Assembly (NCBI GenBank): GCA_902803035.1
Contig: CADCON010000049.1
Span: forward strand, 1 to 12,155
Length of the DNA stretch: 12,155 nucleotides
Direction of reading: 5' to 3'
Origin: an uncultured Ruminococcus sp.
GTDB lineage: Bacteria > Bacillota > Clostridia > Oscillospirales > Acutalibacteraceae
The notes beneath the pieces are model-generated. The model saw only the letters and a list, made by a program, of their open reading frames with translations. It had not been told where the DNA came from and did no database searches. Positions within the stretch are counted from its first letter, which is position 1, and every line of letters starts with the position of its first letter. Below are positions 6,897-12,155 of this stretch, piece after piece. The translations under genes were made by a program, and so were the position numbers.

Positions 6897-7999
6897 AGCA
6901 GATTCCCCCCTCCGAACAGCCAGAAGAGCCACATCAGCAGAACGCCGGCAGCCGCAACCGCTCCCGCCAGCCCGAACATCCATTTGAGGAACGCGCCGGT
7001 GTCCATCGGCAGATTGCCGACGAATTTGCCGGTCTGCCCGTTCATGGCGAAGAGATAGATTTGGTTGTTCCACTTGGTCGTCATGATCCACACCGGGAAA
7101 AGCGCGTATTTTGCCTTGGCATTGTTGAGCCTGATGTTCTTGCTCTCGGTGCGGACGGTAGTGTATCCGGTGACCGTGGCGGAAAATTCCTTCTCCGTGG
7201 TGTTGCAGACTCTCTGATTCGCCCTCACGACGCTCTGATCCTCCGTCACGTCATACCTGTCGGCGAGGTAGCCCGAAAGGTAGGCGGTCTGAAAATCCAC
7301 CGCCTGGCTGATGTCAAACGGCTCGAGCGATTCCGTGATGTCGTTGTCGATCTTGGAGCTGCTGTCCACCGGAATATTCTCAAACGCCAGCGTTCCCCGC
7401 CGCACAACGGAATAATAGCTCGTATCGGTATAAATGTACTTGCTGTCGCTCCATGTGCGAACCTTTGTCGCCTTAAAGGTAAAATTCGCGTCGGCCTCGC
7501 TGTTGAAAATCCAGAACGGGACATAGACGCCCTTGATTTCCTCGATGTGGGCATTGGTCTTGAATGCCTTCGGAAGAAGGGTCTTGCCTTTGAGATGGGA
7601 CTTGAAGGCGGCTACGGCCGCGTACTTGTCCAGCTTGAAGGGAATCACGTAATCCGGACGGAGATCGCCGGAGAACTGCCCCATCATAATCACCGGATTG
7701 CCACAGTAGGGGCAGTGCGTCGCCGCAGTGGTCTTGTCGCAGATAATCTGTCCGCTGCACGTATTGCAGACATAAACCGCCATGTTGTCGGTTTCGCCCT
7801 GCTGCCACCCGTTGTTCTGCGTCCGGTCCCATTCCAATTTTTCGGGAGAGTTCTCTTTAAGCGTTTCGTCATAATGCCTCATGTTTGCCACATCGAATTC
7901 CGTGTCGCAGTACGGGCATTTCATTTTCTGTATGCTGCTTTCAAATTCCACCTTGCCGCCGCAGCAGGGGCATTGGTATTCAAGCAGATTGCCGGCCAT
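6893..7999 (-). CDS. TFIIB-type zinc-ribbon membrane protein (YdjG-like)
   Basis: The 368-residue product has two zinc ribbons at the N-terminus: C10/C13 with C28/C31, then C78/C81 with C96/C99, joined by a polar linker. A soluble domain of about 230 residues follows, with the pattern DYVIPFKLDK, GVYVPFWIFN and ALFPVWIMTTKW, which I recognise from Firmicute proteins annotated as TFIIB-type zinc ribbon-containing. A single hydrophobic segment (about 340-362) ends the protein close to the C-terminus, so the ribbons should lie in the cytoplasm with a tail anchor. B. subtilis YdjG, a membrane partner encoded with PspA, has a comparable design. The start is ATG with AGGAGAG about nine bases upstream. 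The stop overlaps the TTG of the TPM gene; the SPFH gene lies 112 bases upstream. There is no reason to expect DNA binding; the ribbons are more likely protein-interaction or zinc-structural modules. Confidence 0.88.
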   Translation of the reverse strand: MAGNLLEYQCPCCGGKVEFESSIQKMKCPYCDTEFDVANMRHYDETLKENSPEKLEWDRTQNNGWQQGETDNMAVYVCNTCSGQIICDKTTAATHCPYCGNPVIMMGQFSGDLRPDYVIPFKLDKYAAVAAFKSHLKGKTLLPKAFKTNAHIEEIKGVYVPFWIFNSEADANFTFKATKVRTWSDSKYIYTDTSYYSVVRRGTLAFENIPVDSSSKIDNDITESLEPFDISQAVDFQTAYLSGYLADRYDVTEDQSVVRANQRVCNTTEKEFSATVTGYTTVRTESKNIRLNNAKAKYALFPVWIMTTKWNNQIYLFAMNGQTGKFVGNLPMDTGAFLKWMFGLAGAVAAAGVLLMWLFWLFGGGNLL

Positions 8000-8111
8000 A
8001 GGTCAATTCTCTCCTCATTCTGTACGGACAAGCCGCCGACTCCGTCAGACCGGTTGACCGGGACGAATACCGACGGCTTGCCGCTGCCTGAAATTGAAAG
8101 GTCAAAGGATT

Positions 8112-9482
8112 TTACTGCGCGTCGTTCTCATCGAAGATGTCGCCGCACTGCGGGCAGAATCTCGGAGGATTGTGGGGATCATCCGGCTGCCAGCCGCATT
8201 TATTGCAACGGTAAACCGGCTTGGGCGCGTTCTTGGGCGCGCCGCAGTTCATGCAGAAGTTGCCGGTGTTGGTCGCGCCGCACTTGGGGCAGTTCCAGCC
8301 GGAAGGAGCGGGCTTCGGAGCGCCGCAGTTCATGCAGAAATTGCCGGTGTTGCCCGCCGCGCCGCACTTGGAGCAGTTCCACCCGCCCTGCGGGTTACCA
8401 CCCTGGGGATTGCCGCCCTGGGGGTTACCACCCTGTGGCGCATTCTGCTGCTGCGCCTGCTGTGCCGCTCTCTGCTGGGCGCCCATTGCGAAGAGCTGCG
8501 ACGCGTTCATGCCGCCGGCATTCTGCGCCATGCCCATGCCCAGAAAGCCTGTCATCGCGCCGGCCTTGTTGTTGGCGGCGTCGGTCATCGCCTGCGCCTG
8601 CGCGCTGACAATGGTCGCGGCGGCCATGGTGGGGTCGCGGTTGATAGCGTTGCGCTGGGCGGTCTTGATCATCTGGAGGTCTTCCTCCGGCAGATCAATC
8701 GCGTTGAAGCCGACGGAAACGACCTTGATGCCCCTCAGCTCAAACCACTTCGGCGAAAGCTCGGCATTGATGGCGTCAAGAAGCTCCGGAATGTGGCCGC
8801 CCATCTCATTCGGGCGGATCTGCTGCGCGGAAATCCTGGAAAAAACCGGCTGAAGAGCGGAAACGAATTCCGACTTGAGCTGGGCGTCAATCTCCCTGCG
8901 CCTGAATTCCGAGGCGACATTGCCGCATACGTTGGTGTAGAAGAGAAGCGGGTTGACAATCTTATAGGAATAGGTGCCGTTGCAGCGGACCGACACGTCG
9001 ATGTCAAGTCCGATGTTCTTGTCAACAATGCGGAAGGGAACCGGTCTGGGTGTGCCAAAAAGATTTTCGGTAATTTCCTTGGTGTTGAAATAATAGACGC
9101 GCTGATCCTTGCCGGTGTCGCCGCCGTAGGTGAAACGCTTGCCGATGAGCTTGAAGGTTTCCAGAATGCTCTGTCCGAAGCTGCCCGCGAAGATGCTGGG
9201 CTCGGTGGAGGAATCATATGTATATTCGCCCGGAAGCTCGCAATACTCAACGACCTTGCCCTGCTCGACGATGATCATTGCCTGACCGTCCGCCACGGCA
9301 ATGCCGGAACCGTTGGAGATAATGTTATCATTGCCCTTGGTGTTGGAGGAACGCGACGTGATGCGTTTCTCGCCCTTTACCATCAGAATGTCTCTGGGAA
9401 GCGCTTCACAATAGAAGAATTCTTTCCACTGATCGGCCAGAGTGCCGCTGATCGCGCCGCCTGCTGCTTTTATAAGTCCCAT
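8112..9482 (-). CDS. SPFH-domain protein with three C-terminal zinc ribbons (YdjI-like)
   Basis: The 456-residue product begins MGLIKAAGGAISGTLADQW, typical of the YdjI/virion-core-like SPFH group. An SPFH (flotillin/stomatin) domain covers roughly residues 40-260 and ends in the alpha-helical DLPEEDLQMIKTAQR part. A Met/Ala/Gln-rich low-complexity stretch and GGNPQ repeats follow. Then come three zinc ribbons: C370/C373 with C383/C386, C398/C401 with C410/C413, and C426/C429 with C443/C446. The first two are near copies sharing NTGNFCMNCGAPK. SPFH proteins oligomerise into membrane scaffolds; B. subtilis YdjI is a PspA partner. No transmembrane segment is seen, so membrane contact is probably through the SPFH domain or the operon partners. 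The frame is open to 9527, but ATG 9482 is chosen because it has AAAGGAG 11 bases upstream and the usual N-terminus. It lies downstream of the small membrane protein gene by 166 bases. Confidence 0.9.
   Translation of the reverse strand: MGLIKAAGGAISGTLADQWKEFFYCEALPRDILMVKGEKRITSRSSNTKGNDNIISNGSGIAVADGQAMIIVEQGKVVEYCELPGEYTYDSSTEPSIFAGSFGQSILETFKLIGKRFTYGGDTGKDQRVYYFNTKEITENLFGTPRPVPFRIVDKNIGLDIDVSVRCNGTYSYKIVNPLLFYTNVCGNVASEFRRREIDAQLKSEFVSALQPVFSRISAQQIRPNEMGGHIPELLDAINAELSPKWFELRGIKVVSVGFNAIDLPEEDLQMIKTAQRNAINRDPTMAAATIVSAQAQAMTDAANNKAGAMTGFLGMGMAQNAGGMNASQLFAMGAQQRAAQQAQQQNAPQGGNPQGGNPQGGNPQGGWNCSKCGAAGNTGNFCMNCGAPKPAPSGWNCPKCGATNTGNFCMNCGAPKNAPKPVYRCNKCGWQPDDPHNPPRFCPQCGDIFDENDAQ
8386..8435 (-). 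repeat. Tandem 15-bp repeat encoding GGNPQ
   Basis: Units at 8386-8400, 8401-8415 and 8416-8430, plus a partial unit, are near-identical (CCCTGGGGGTTACCA type). They encode (GGNPQ)n just before the zinc ribbons of the SPFH protein. Such in-frame repeats can change number by slippage, altering the length of a flexible linker. Confidence 0.8.
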
Positions 9483-9648
9483 GATGAATGTGACTCCTTT
9501 CAAATGAAGATATATTATGACCGGCAAGGATTCGCCGGAGATATAACGTAATATCGCGCCGGAAAAAGGTTTCCGCGCCGCCGGAACGCGCCCTTGAGCG
9601 GCAAAGAATCCGACTCCGGATCATAAGGACGAAGGAAGAAGCCCCCCG
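9483..9648 (-). other. Spacer within the minus operon
   Basis: This 166-base gap separates the small membrane protein gene from the SPFH gene. It holds the SPFH ribosome site (AAAGGAG) and a small hairpin, CCGGC / GCCGG with an eight-base loop at about 9521-9538. TATA-rich segments near 9510-9550 lack a convincing -35, so an internal promoter is possible but not shown. No terminator was seen. Confidence 0.4.
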
Positions 9649-10164
9649 TCATTCATCCTGCGAGGTGAGATCCGTGCCGTAAATGGTCACCCATTTCTTG
9701 CCGTCCTCATCCACACCGCTCCTGTCCTCCGCCTGGGGGGTGGCGTCCGGAATGCCGGCCTGTTCCTCTCCGCTTTGCGAAGAAAGATATTTGGCGTAAT
9801 AATCCTCGCCACCGGTCACGCCGCCGTAAATCCGCCGGTTTTCCGCTTCCTTCTGTGCGGTCGCCGAATAGGGATTGACCGAAGGCGCGTCGGTTTTCAC
9901 CCGTGTGAGACGGGTGCCGCCGCTCTGAACCCGTGCGGGCGAAGGCGTGGAGGAAATCCAGCTGATCAGCCGCAGAATCACCGTGAAGAAAAGGCACTTG
10001 AGCGGCCATATGGCGAGTACCGCAAAAAACACCCACAGCGGCGGAAACCGAAAGATAAAATGCGCCGCGAGGACGATCCACGCCGGAATGGTCCAGCGAA
10101 AATTCAGCAGCATATTGACCAGCAGATTGACAATGATATTTCTGCCGCCGACGATAGACTTCAA
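9649..10164 (-). CDS. Unrecognised two-helix membrane protein, first gene of the SPFH/TPM operon
   Basis: The 171-residue product is not one I recognise. It has a short N-terminus (MKSIVGGRNIIVN), two adjacent hydrophobic segments (about 24-40 and 42-69, containing Trp, Phe and Pro), and a polar tail of about 100 residues. The tail has Ser/Thr/Pro-rich and acidic stretches and ends DGKKWVTIYGTDLTSQDE. By charge, the basic residues after the second helix (RVQSGGTRLTRVK) suggest a cytoplasmic tail. The start is TTG with a strong GGAGGGGGAG six bases upstream; no ATG in the frame lies in a better position. A consensus promoter is about 50 bases upstream and no terminator lies before the SPFH gene, so it heads the operon. 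Its position matches the place pspA takes in the B. subtilis ydj operon, but it shows no PspA-like coiled coil. A role as a membrane anchor for the SPFH/zinc-ribbon proteins is inference. Confidence 0.75.
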   Translation of the reverse strand: MKSIVGGRNIIVNLLVNMLLNFRWTIPAWIVLAAHFIFRFPPLWVFFAVLAIWPLKCLFFTVILRLISWISSTPSPARVQSGGTRLTRVKTDAPSVNPYSATAQKEAENRRIYGGVTGGEDYYAKYLSSQSGEEQAGIPDATPQAEDRSGVDEDGKKWVTIYGTDLTSQDE

Positions 10165-10214
10165 AGCACGCTCCCCCTCCGCAGCAATGGAATGATAAGT
10201 TTGCGCCTGCTTTA

Positions 10215-10243
10215 ATTATAGCACATAGTTTGCGGTTGTGCAA
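10215..10243 (-). promoter_or_regulatory. Consensus promoter of the SPFH/TPM operon
   Basis: On the minus strand, TTGCAC (10243-10238), a 17-base spacer and TATAAT (10220-10215) form a near-consensus sigma-A-type promoter. A TGTGC just before the -10 adds an extended -10 (TGn). The start of transcription should fall about 40 bases before the TTG of the first gene. The quality suggests strong, housekeeping expression. Confidence 0.8.
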
Positions 10244-10284
10244 GATGTTTTTCTCAGGTGGCAGCAAAACTGCGAATTTCTTTC

Positions 10285-10339
10285 TTCACCATTTCTTCAC
10301 AGAATATTTTAAGTCCGCTGAAGGTTGGATTTTTACAAT
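10285..10339 (+). promoter_or_regulatory. Possible activated promoter of the beta-helix lipoprotein gene
   Basis: TACAAT (10334-10339) is a candidate -10, 67 bases before the ATG, but the matching -35 region (AAGTCC, 10311-10316) is poor. Just upstream are two direct repeats, TTCACC (10285-10290) and TTCACA (10296-10301), within TTTCTTCAC copies spaced 11 bases apart. That spacing is typical of sites for OmpR/PhoP-type response regulators beside weak -35 boxes. This is a hypothesis from spacing only. Confidence 0.35.
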
Positions 10340-10406
10340 AAAGCCATCAAAAGCGAGAGCTTACAAAAAAGAGCCAATCAAAATCGCTTTCACAGGAGGT
10401 AATGTT

Positions 10407-11711
10407 ATGAAAAAGTTCAAGGACATGAAAGACATCATCAAAGCGGAAAACAGAAAGAAAAAGAATATCAGAATTTACATCGCGGCACTTCTCGCGGTAC
10501 AACTGCTCATGCTGCCCTTCTCCGGCTGCGCTTCGTCAGACAGCGCGTCATATGCCGGAACGGCTGACACGTCCGTATCAGTGACCGCGCTGGTGGACGA
10601 CGGGGAAACGTCCGCGGCAACGGTCGTCAAAACGTCCTCCGCCGGGCTTTCCGCCGACGACCTGTTCACGGAACGCGACCTGCAGCAGACCGCCGATCTC
10701 AGCGAGGCGAAGGAACTGGTGCTGCGGTCCGGTAAGACCCTGACCATCTCCGGAGCGGGCGTGTATCACGTCACCGGCAGCGCGGAGGACTGCACGATTC
10801 TGGTGGACGCGGGCGACGAAGACAAGGTGCAGATCGTTCTCGACGGCGTGACAATGACCAACGCCGACTTCCCCTGCATTTACGTCAGGAACGCCGACAA
10901 GGTGTGCGTCACCCTCGCCGGCGACAATACCCTCTCGGTCACGGGATCCTTCACAGCGGACGGCGACACCAATACCGACGGCGTCATTTTCTCGAAGGAT
11001 GACCTCACGCTGAACGGCACAGGTTCGCTCATCATCACTTCCACCGCCAACGGCATTGTCGGCAAGGACGACCTCAGAATCACCGGCGGCTCCTACAGGA
11101 TCACCGCTTCCTCCAAAGCCATGGATGCCAACGATTCCATCCGCATTGCGGACGGCAGCTTCACTATCAAGGCCGGAACCGACGGCATTCACGCCGAAAA
11201 TGAGGACGACGACAGTCTTGGCTATGTCTATATCGGCGGCGGCAGCTTTTCCATGAGCGTGGGCGACGACGGCATTCACGCCGTATCATTGGTGCAGATC
11301 GACGGAGGAAGCTTCAATGTCAGCGCGGCGGAATGCATCGAAGGCACCTACATCCGCATCAACGGCGGCACCTTTGAGCTTTCGGGCAGGGACGACGGCA
11401 TCAACGCCGCGAAGAAATCCACCGCCTTCCGCACTCCCACCGTTGAAATCAACGGCGGCTCCATCAGCATTACCATGAGCGCGGGCGACACCGACGGCAT
11501 CGACTCCAACGGCGACATCATTGTCAACGGCGGCACGATCAGCGTCAGCGGCAATTCCACCTTCGATTACGACGGAACGGCGCAGTTCAACGGAGGCTCC
11601 ATCTATTGCAACGGCCAGCAGGTTACCGAAATTCCCAATCAGATGATGGGCGGCAGAGGCGGCATGGGCGGCTTCGGCGGCGGCAGAATGGGCGGCAGAC
11701 GCATGGGATAA
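10407..11711 (+). CDS. Cthe_2159-like beta-helix carbohydrate-binding lipoprotein
   Basis: The 434-residue product has a long basic N-region, a hydrophobic stretch and the lipobox LPFSGC, so Cys41 should carry lipid at the outer membrane face. A Ser/Thr/Asp/Ala-rich linker follows. From about residue 110 the protein is a run of short repeated strands (LTLNGTGSLIIT, LRITGGSYRITA, IRIADGSFTIKA, VYIGGGSFSMSV, VQIDGGSFNVSA, IRINGGTFELSG, VEINGGSISITM) with recurring DGI(H/N/D) turns. This pattern marks the right-handed parallel beta-helix of the Cthe_2159/DUF4353 carbohydrate-binding family, whose founder binds cellulose and acidic polysaccharide with calcium. The last 22 residues are Gly, Met and Arg-rich. 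The ATG is chosen for the perfect AGGAGGT (10394-10400) six bases upstream; the frame is open to 10230 but without support. It is divergent from the SPFH operon and monocistronic. The ligand here is unknown. Confidence 0.88.
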   Translation: MKKFKDMKDIIKAENRKKKNIRIYIAALLAVQLLMLPFSGCASSDSASYAGTADTSVSVTALVDDGETSAATVVKTSSAGLSADDLFTERDLQQTADLSEAKELVLRSGKTLTISGAGVYHVTGSAEDCTILVDAGDEDKVQIVLDGVTMTNADFPCIYVRNADKVCVTLAGDNTLSVTGSFTADGDTNTDGVIFSKDDLTLNGTGSLIITSTANGIVGKDDLRITGGSYRITASSKAMDANDSIRIADGSFTIKAGTDGIHAENEDDDSLGYVYIGGGSFSMSVGDDGIHAVSLVQIDGGSFNVSAAECIEGTYIRINGGTFELSGRDDGINAAKKSTAFRTPTVEINGGSISITMSAGDTDGIDSNGDIIVNGGTISVSGNSTFDYDGTAQFNGGSIYCNGQQVTEIPNQMMGGRGGMGGFGGGRMGGRRMG

Positions 11712-11730
11712 AAAAACGCGGCGGGAAACC

Positions 11731-11761
11731 ATTCCGGAAGGAATGATTCCTTGCCCGGAAT
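11731..11761. repeat. Hairpin upstream of the terminator
   Basis: ATTCCGG (11731-11737) pairs with CCGGAAT (11755-11761). Inside it AAGGAA (11738-11743) pairs with TTCCTT (11747-11752), leaving a three-base loop and a two-base bulge (GC 11753-11754). No T run follows. It probably protects the 3' end of the lipoprotein mRNA or acts with the terminator just after it. Confidence 0.65.
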
Positions 11762-11769
11762 CAATGACA

Positions 11770-11811
11770 GGCGGGAACGCGCTTCGGGTTCGGGTGCGTT
11801 CCCGCCGTTTT
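11770..11811 (+). terminator. Intrinsic terminator of the beta-helix lipoprotein gene
   Basis: GGCGGGAACGC (11770-11780) pairs exactly with GCGTTCCCGCC (11796-11806), an 11-bp GC-rich stem with a 15-base loop. GTTTT follows. It lies 59 bases after the stop of the lipoprotein gene and is the strongest terminator on the plus strand of this window. Confidence 0.88.
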
Positions 11812-11939
11812 GTGCTGAATGCTCAACGCAAATTGCAAAATCAGACCGGTTCGGCGCGTTTTTGAAAGAAATCCCAGTAATCAATGCATTTTTGTCATCA
11901 AATTGTTGCAATTTTTTTATTCCATTTCCCGTATCTTTA

Positions 11940-11948
11940 TGATATAAT
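11940..11948 (+). promoter_or_regulatory. Extended -10 promoter of the NfnA-like gene
   Basis: TGATATAAT (11940-11948) combines a perfect TATAAT with a TGn extension. The hexamer 17 bases upstream (TTCCAT) is a poor -35, as is common for extended -10 promoters. The start codon is 68 bases downstream. The AAATTG TTG CAATTT repeat at 11900-11914 lies about 30 bases upstream of the -10 and could be an operator. Confidence 0.65.
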
Positions 11949-12016
11949 GAACTTTGCGCAACATTTTACCCATCAGCAAAATGAAAAACTCTGCTTCAAC
12001 CGGGGAGGAAAAACAA

Positions 12017-12155
12017 ATGTATAAGATCATCAGCAAAAAAGAGCTCAATCCCACCGTCACCATGATGGACATTGAAGCACCGCTGGTCGCCGCGAAGGCG
12101 CAGCCGGGCCAGTTCATCATCCTGCGCGTCGATGAGGACGGCGAGAGAATTCCGC
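12017..12155 (+). CDS. NfnA/SudB-like FAD/NAD-binding subunit, N-terminal fragment
   Basis: Only the first 46 residues are in the window. They begin MYKIISKKELNPTVTMMDIE and continue to KAQPGQFIILRVDEDGERIP. This is the usual N-terminus of the group annotated as sulfide/dihydroorotate dehydrogenase-like FAD/NAD-binding protein, that is, the small subunit (NfnA) of NADH-dependent ferredoxin:NADP+ oxidoreductase. The PGQFIILRVDE(x)GERIP segment lies in the FAD-binding beta-barrel and is highly characteristic. In anaerobes this subunit pairs with a glutamate-synthase-like NfnB, usually encoded next, to bifurcate electrons between NADPH, NADH and ferredoxin; that gene would lie beyond the window. 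The start is ATG with GGGGAGGA (12002-12009) seven bases upstream. A ferredoxin-NADP reductase or PyrK-type subunit is the alternative. Confidence 0.85.
   Translation, partial: MYKIISKKELNPTVTMMDIEAPLVAAKAQPGQFIILRVDEDGERIP

Larger units (their letters stand above)
11712..12016 (+). other. 305-base intergenic region with hairpins and a promoter
   Basis: This stretch has no supported gene. In order it holds an A run after the stop, a two-part hairpin (11731-11761), a strong terminator (11770-11811), an AT-rich segment with a small inverted repeat (AAATTG TTG CAATTT, 11900-11914), and an extended -10 promoter and ribosome site for the next gene. Confidence 0.7.

Noticed and set aside
6897..7091. 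Longer N-terminus for the TPM protein, starting at 7091
   Set aside because: It would overlap the zinc-ribbon gene by about 200 bases and place a signal peptide inside the protein. The TTG at 6896 gives a clean signal peptide and an overlapping start.
8029..8080. Hairpin CAAGCCG / CGGCTTG between the SPFH and zinc-ribbon genes
   Set aside because: Only seven pairs with a 38-base loop and no T run. It may fold in the mRNA but is too weak to call a terminator or a regulatory element.
8386..8435. CRISPR-like repeat signal
   Set aside because: The 15-bp units are directly abutting without spacers and are in frame, encoding GGNPQ inside the SPFH protein.
7061..8608. 515-codon open frame on the plus strand opposite the zinc-ribbon and SPFH genes
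   Set aside because: It spans two real genes and the gap between them, has no good ribosome site, and turns into Arg/Ser/Cys-rich nonsense where it opposes the zinc ribbons.
8094..9551. 485-codon open frame on the plus strand opposite the SPFH gene
   Set aside because: The minus frame has an SPFH domain and six CxxC pairs. The plus product has no coherent family pattern.
5661..10164. Defence island or phage-related system
   Set aside because: SPFH proteins of this group are sometimes annotated as virion core-like, but there is no nuclease, toxin, reverse transcriptase, integrase or phage gene in the operon. sbcDC next door is a standard housekeeping repair operon.
10230..10406. Longer N-terminus for the beta-helix lipoprotein, starting at 10230
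   Set aside because: The extension covers the AT-rich promoter region and would bury the lipoprotein signal. The ATG at 10407 has a perfect AGGAGGT.

Overview
The window looks like chromosomal DNA of a Gram-positive anaerobe of the class Clostridia, most likely an Oscillospiraceae/Ruminococcaceae-type gut bacterium. This is an inference. It rests on the GC-rich genes with AT-rich promoters, AGGAGG-type ribosome sites, frequent TTG starts, lipoproteins with short polar linkers, and the family set (MATE, SbcCD, SPFH with zinc ribbons, Cthe_2159-like beta-helix, NfnA-like flavoprotein). No rRNA, tRNA, CRISPR array, transposase or phage gene was seen.

Layout. (1) 1-277: the 3' end of a MATE-family multidrug transporter (+). 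(2) 278-462: three-part intergenic region with two hairpins facing the MATE gene and a minus-strand terminator. (3) 463-1095 (-): a small lipoprotein, possibly IseA-like. (4) 1196-5590 (+): a promoter, sbcD, sbcC and a terminator. The two genes overlap as TTGA and encode the SbcCD nuclease/ATPase. (5) 5604-10243 (-): one strong promoter, four genes in a row and a terminator. The genes are an unrecognised two-helix membrane protein, an SPFH protein with three C-terminal zinc ribbons, a double zinc-ribbon membrane protein, and a secreted/membrane protein with two TPM domains and a Gly/Ser/His-rich tail. (6) 10407-11711 (+), divergent from that operon: a large lipoprotein predicted to be a Cthe_2159-type beta-helix, followed by a strong terminator. 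(7) 12017-end (+): the start of an NfnA/SudB-like FAD/NAD-binding subunit behind an extended -10 promoter.

How the genes may work together. sbcDC is a self-contained DNA-repair operon. The four-gene minus operon is the most interesting part. Its last three products correspond by domain to the Bacillus subtilis YdjI (SPFH), YdjG (zinc ribbon) and YdjH (TPM) proteins, which are encoded with the membrane-stress protein PspA. Here no pspA is present and an unrelated small membrane protein takes the first position. I infer a membrane-associated scaffold or envelope-stress complex that works without PspA or with a PspA encoded elsewhere. The flanking lipoproteins (possible cell-wall hydrolase inhibitor, possible polysaccharide-binding beta-helix) are also envelope proteins, but nothing in the sequence ties them to the operon.
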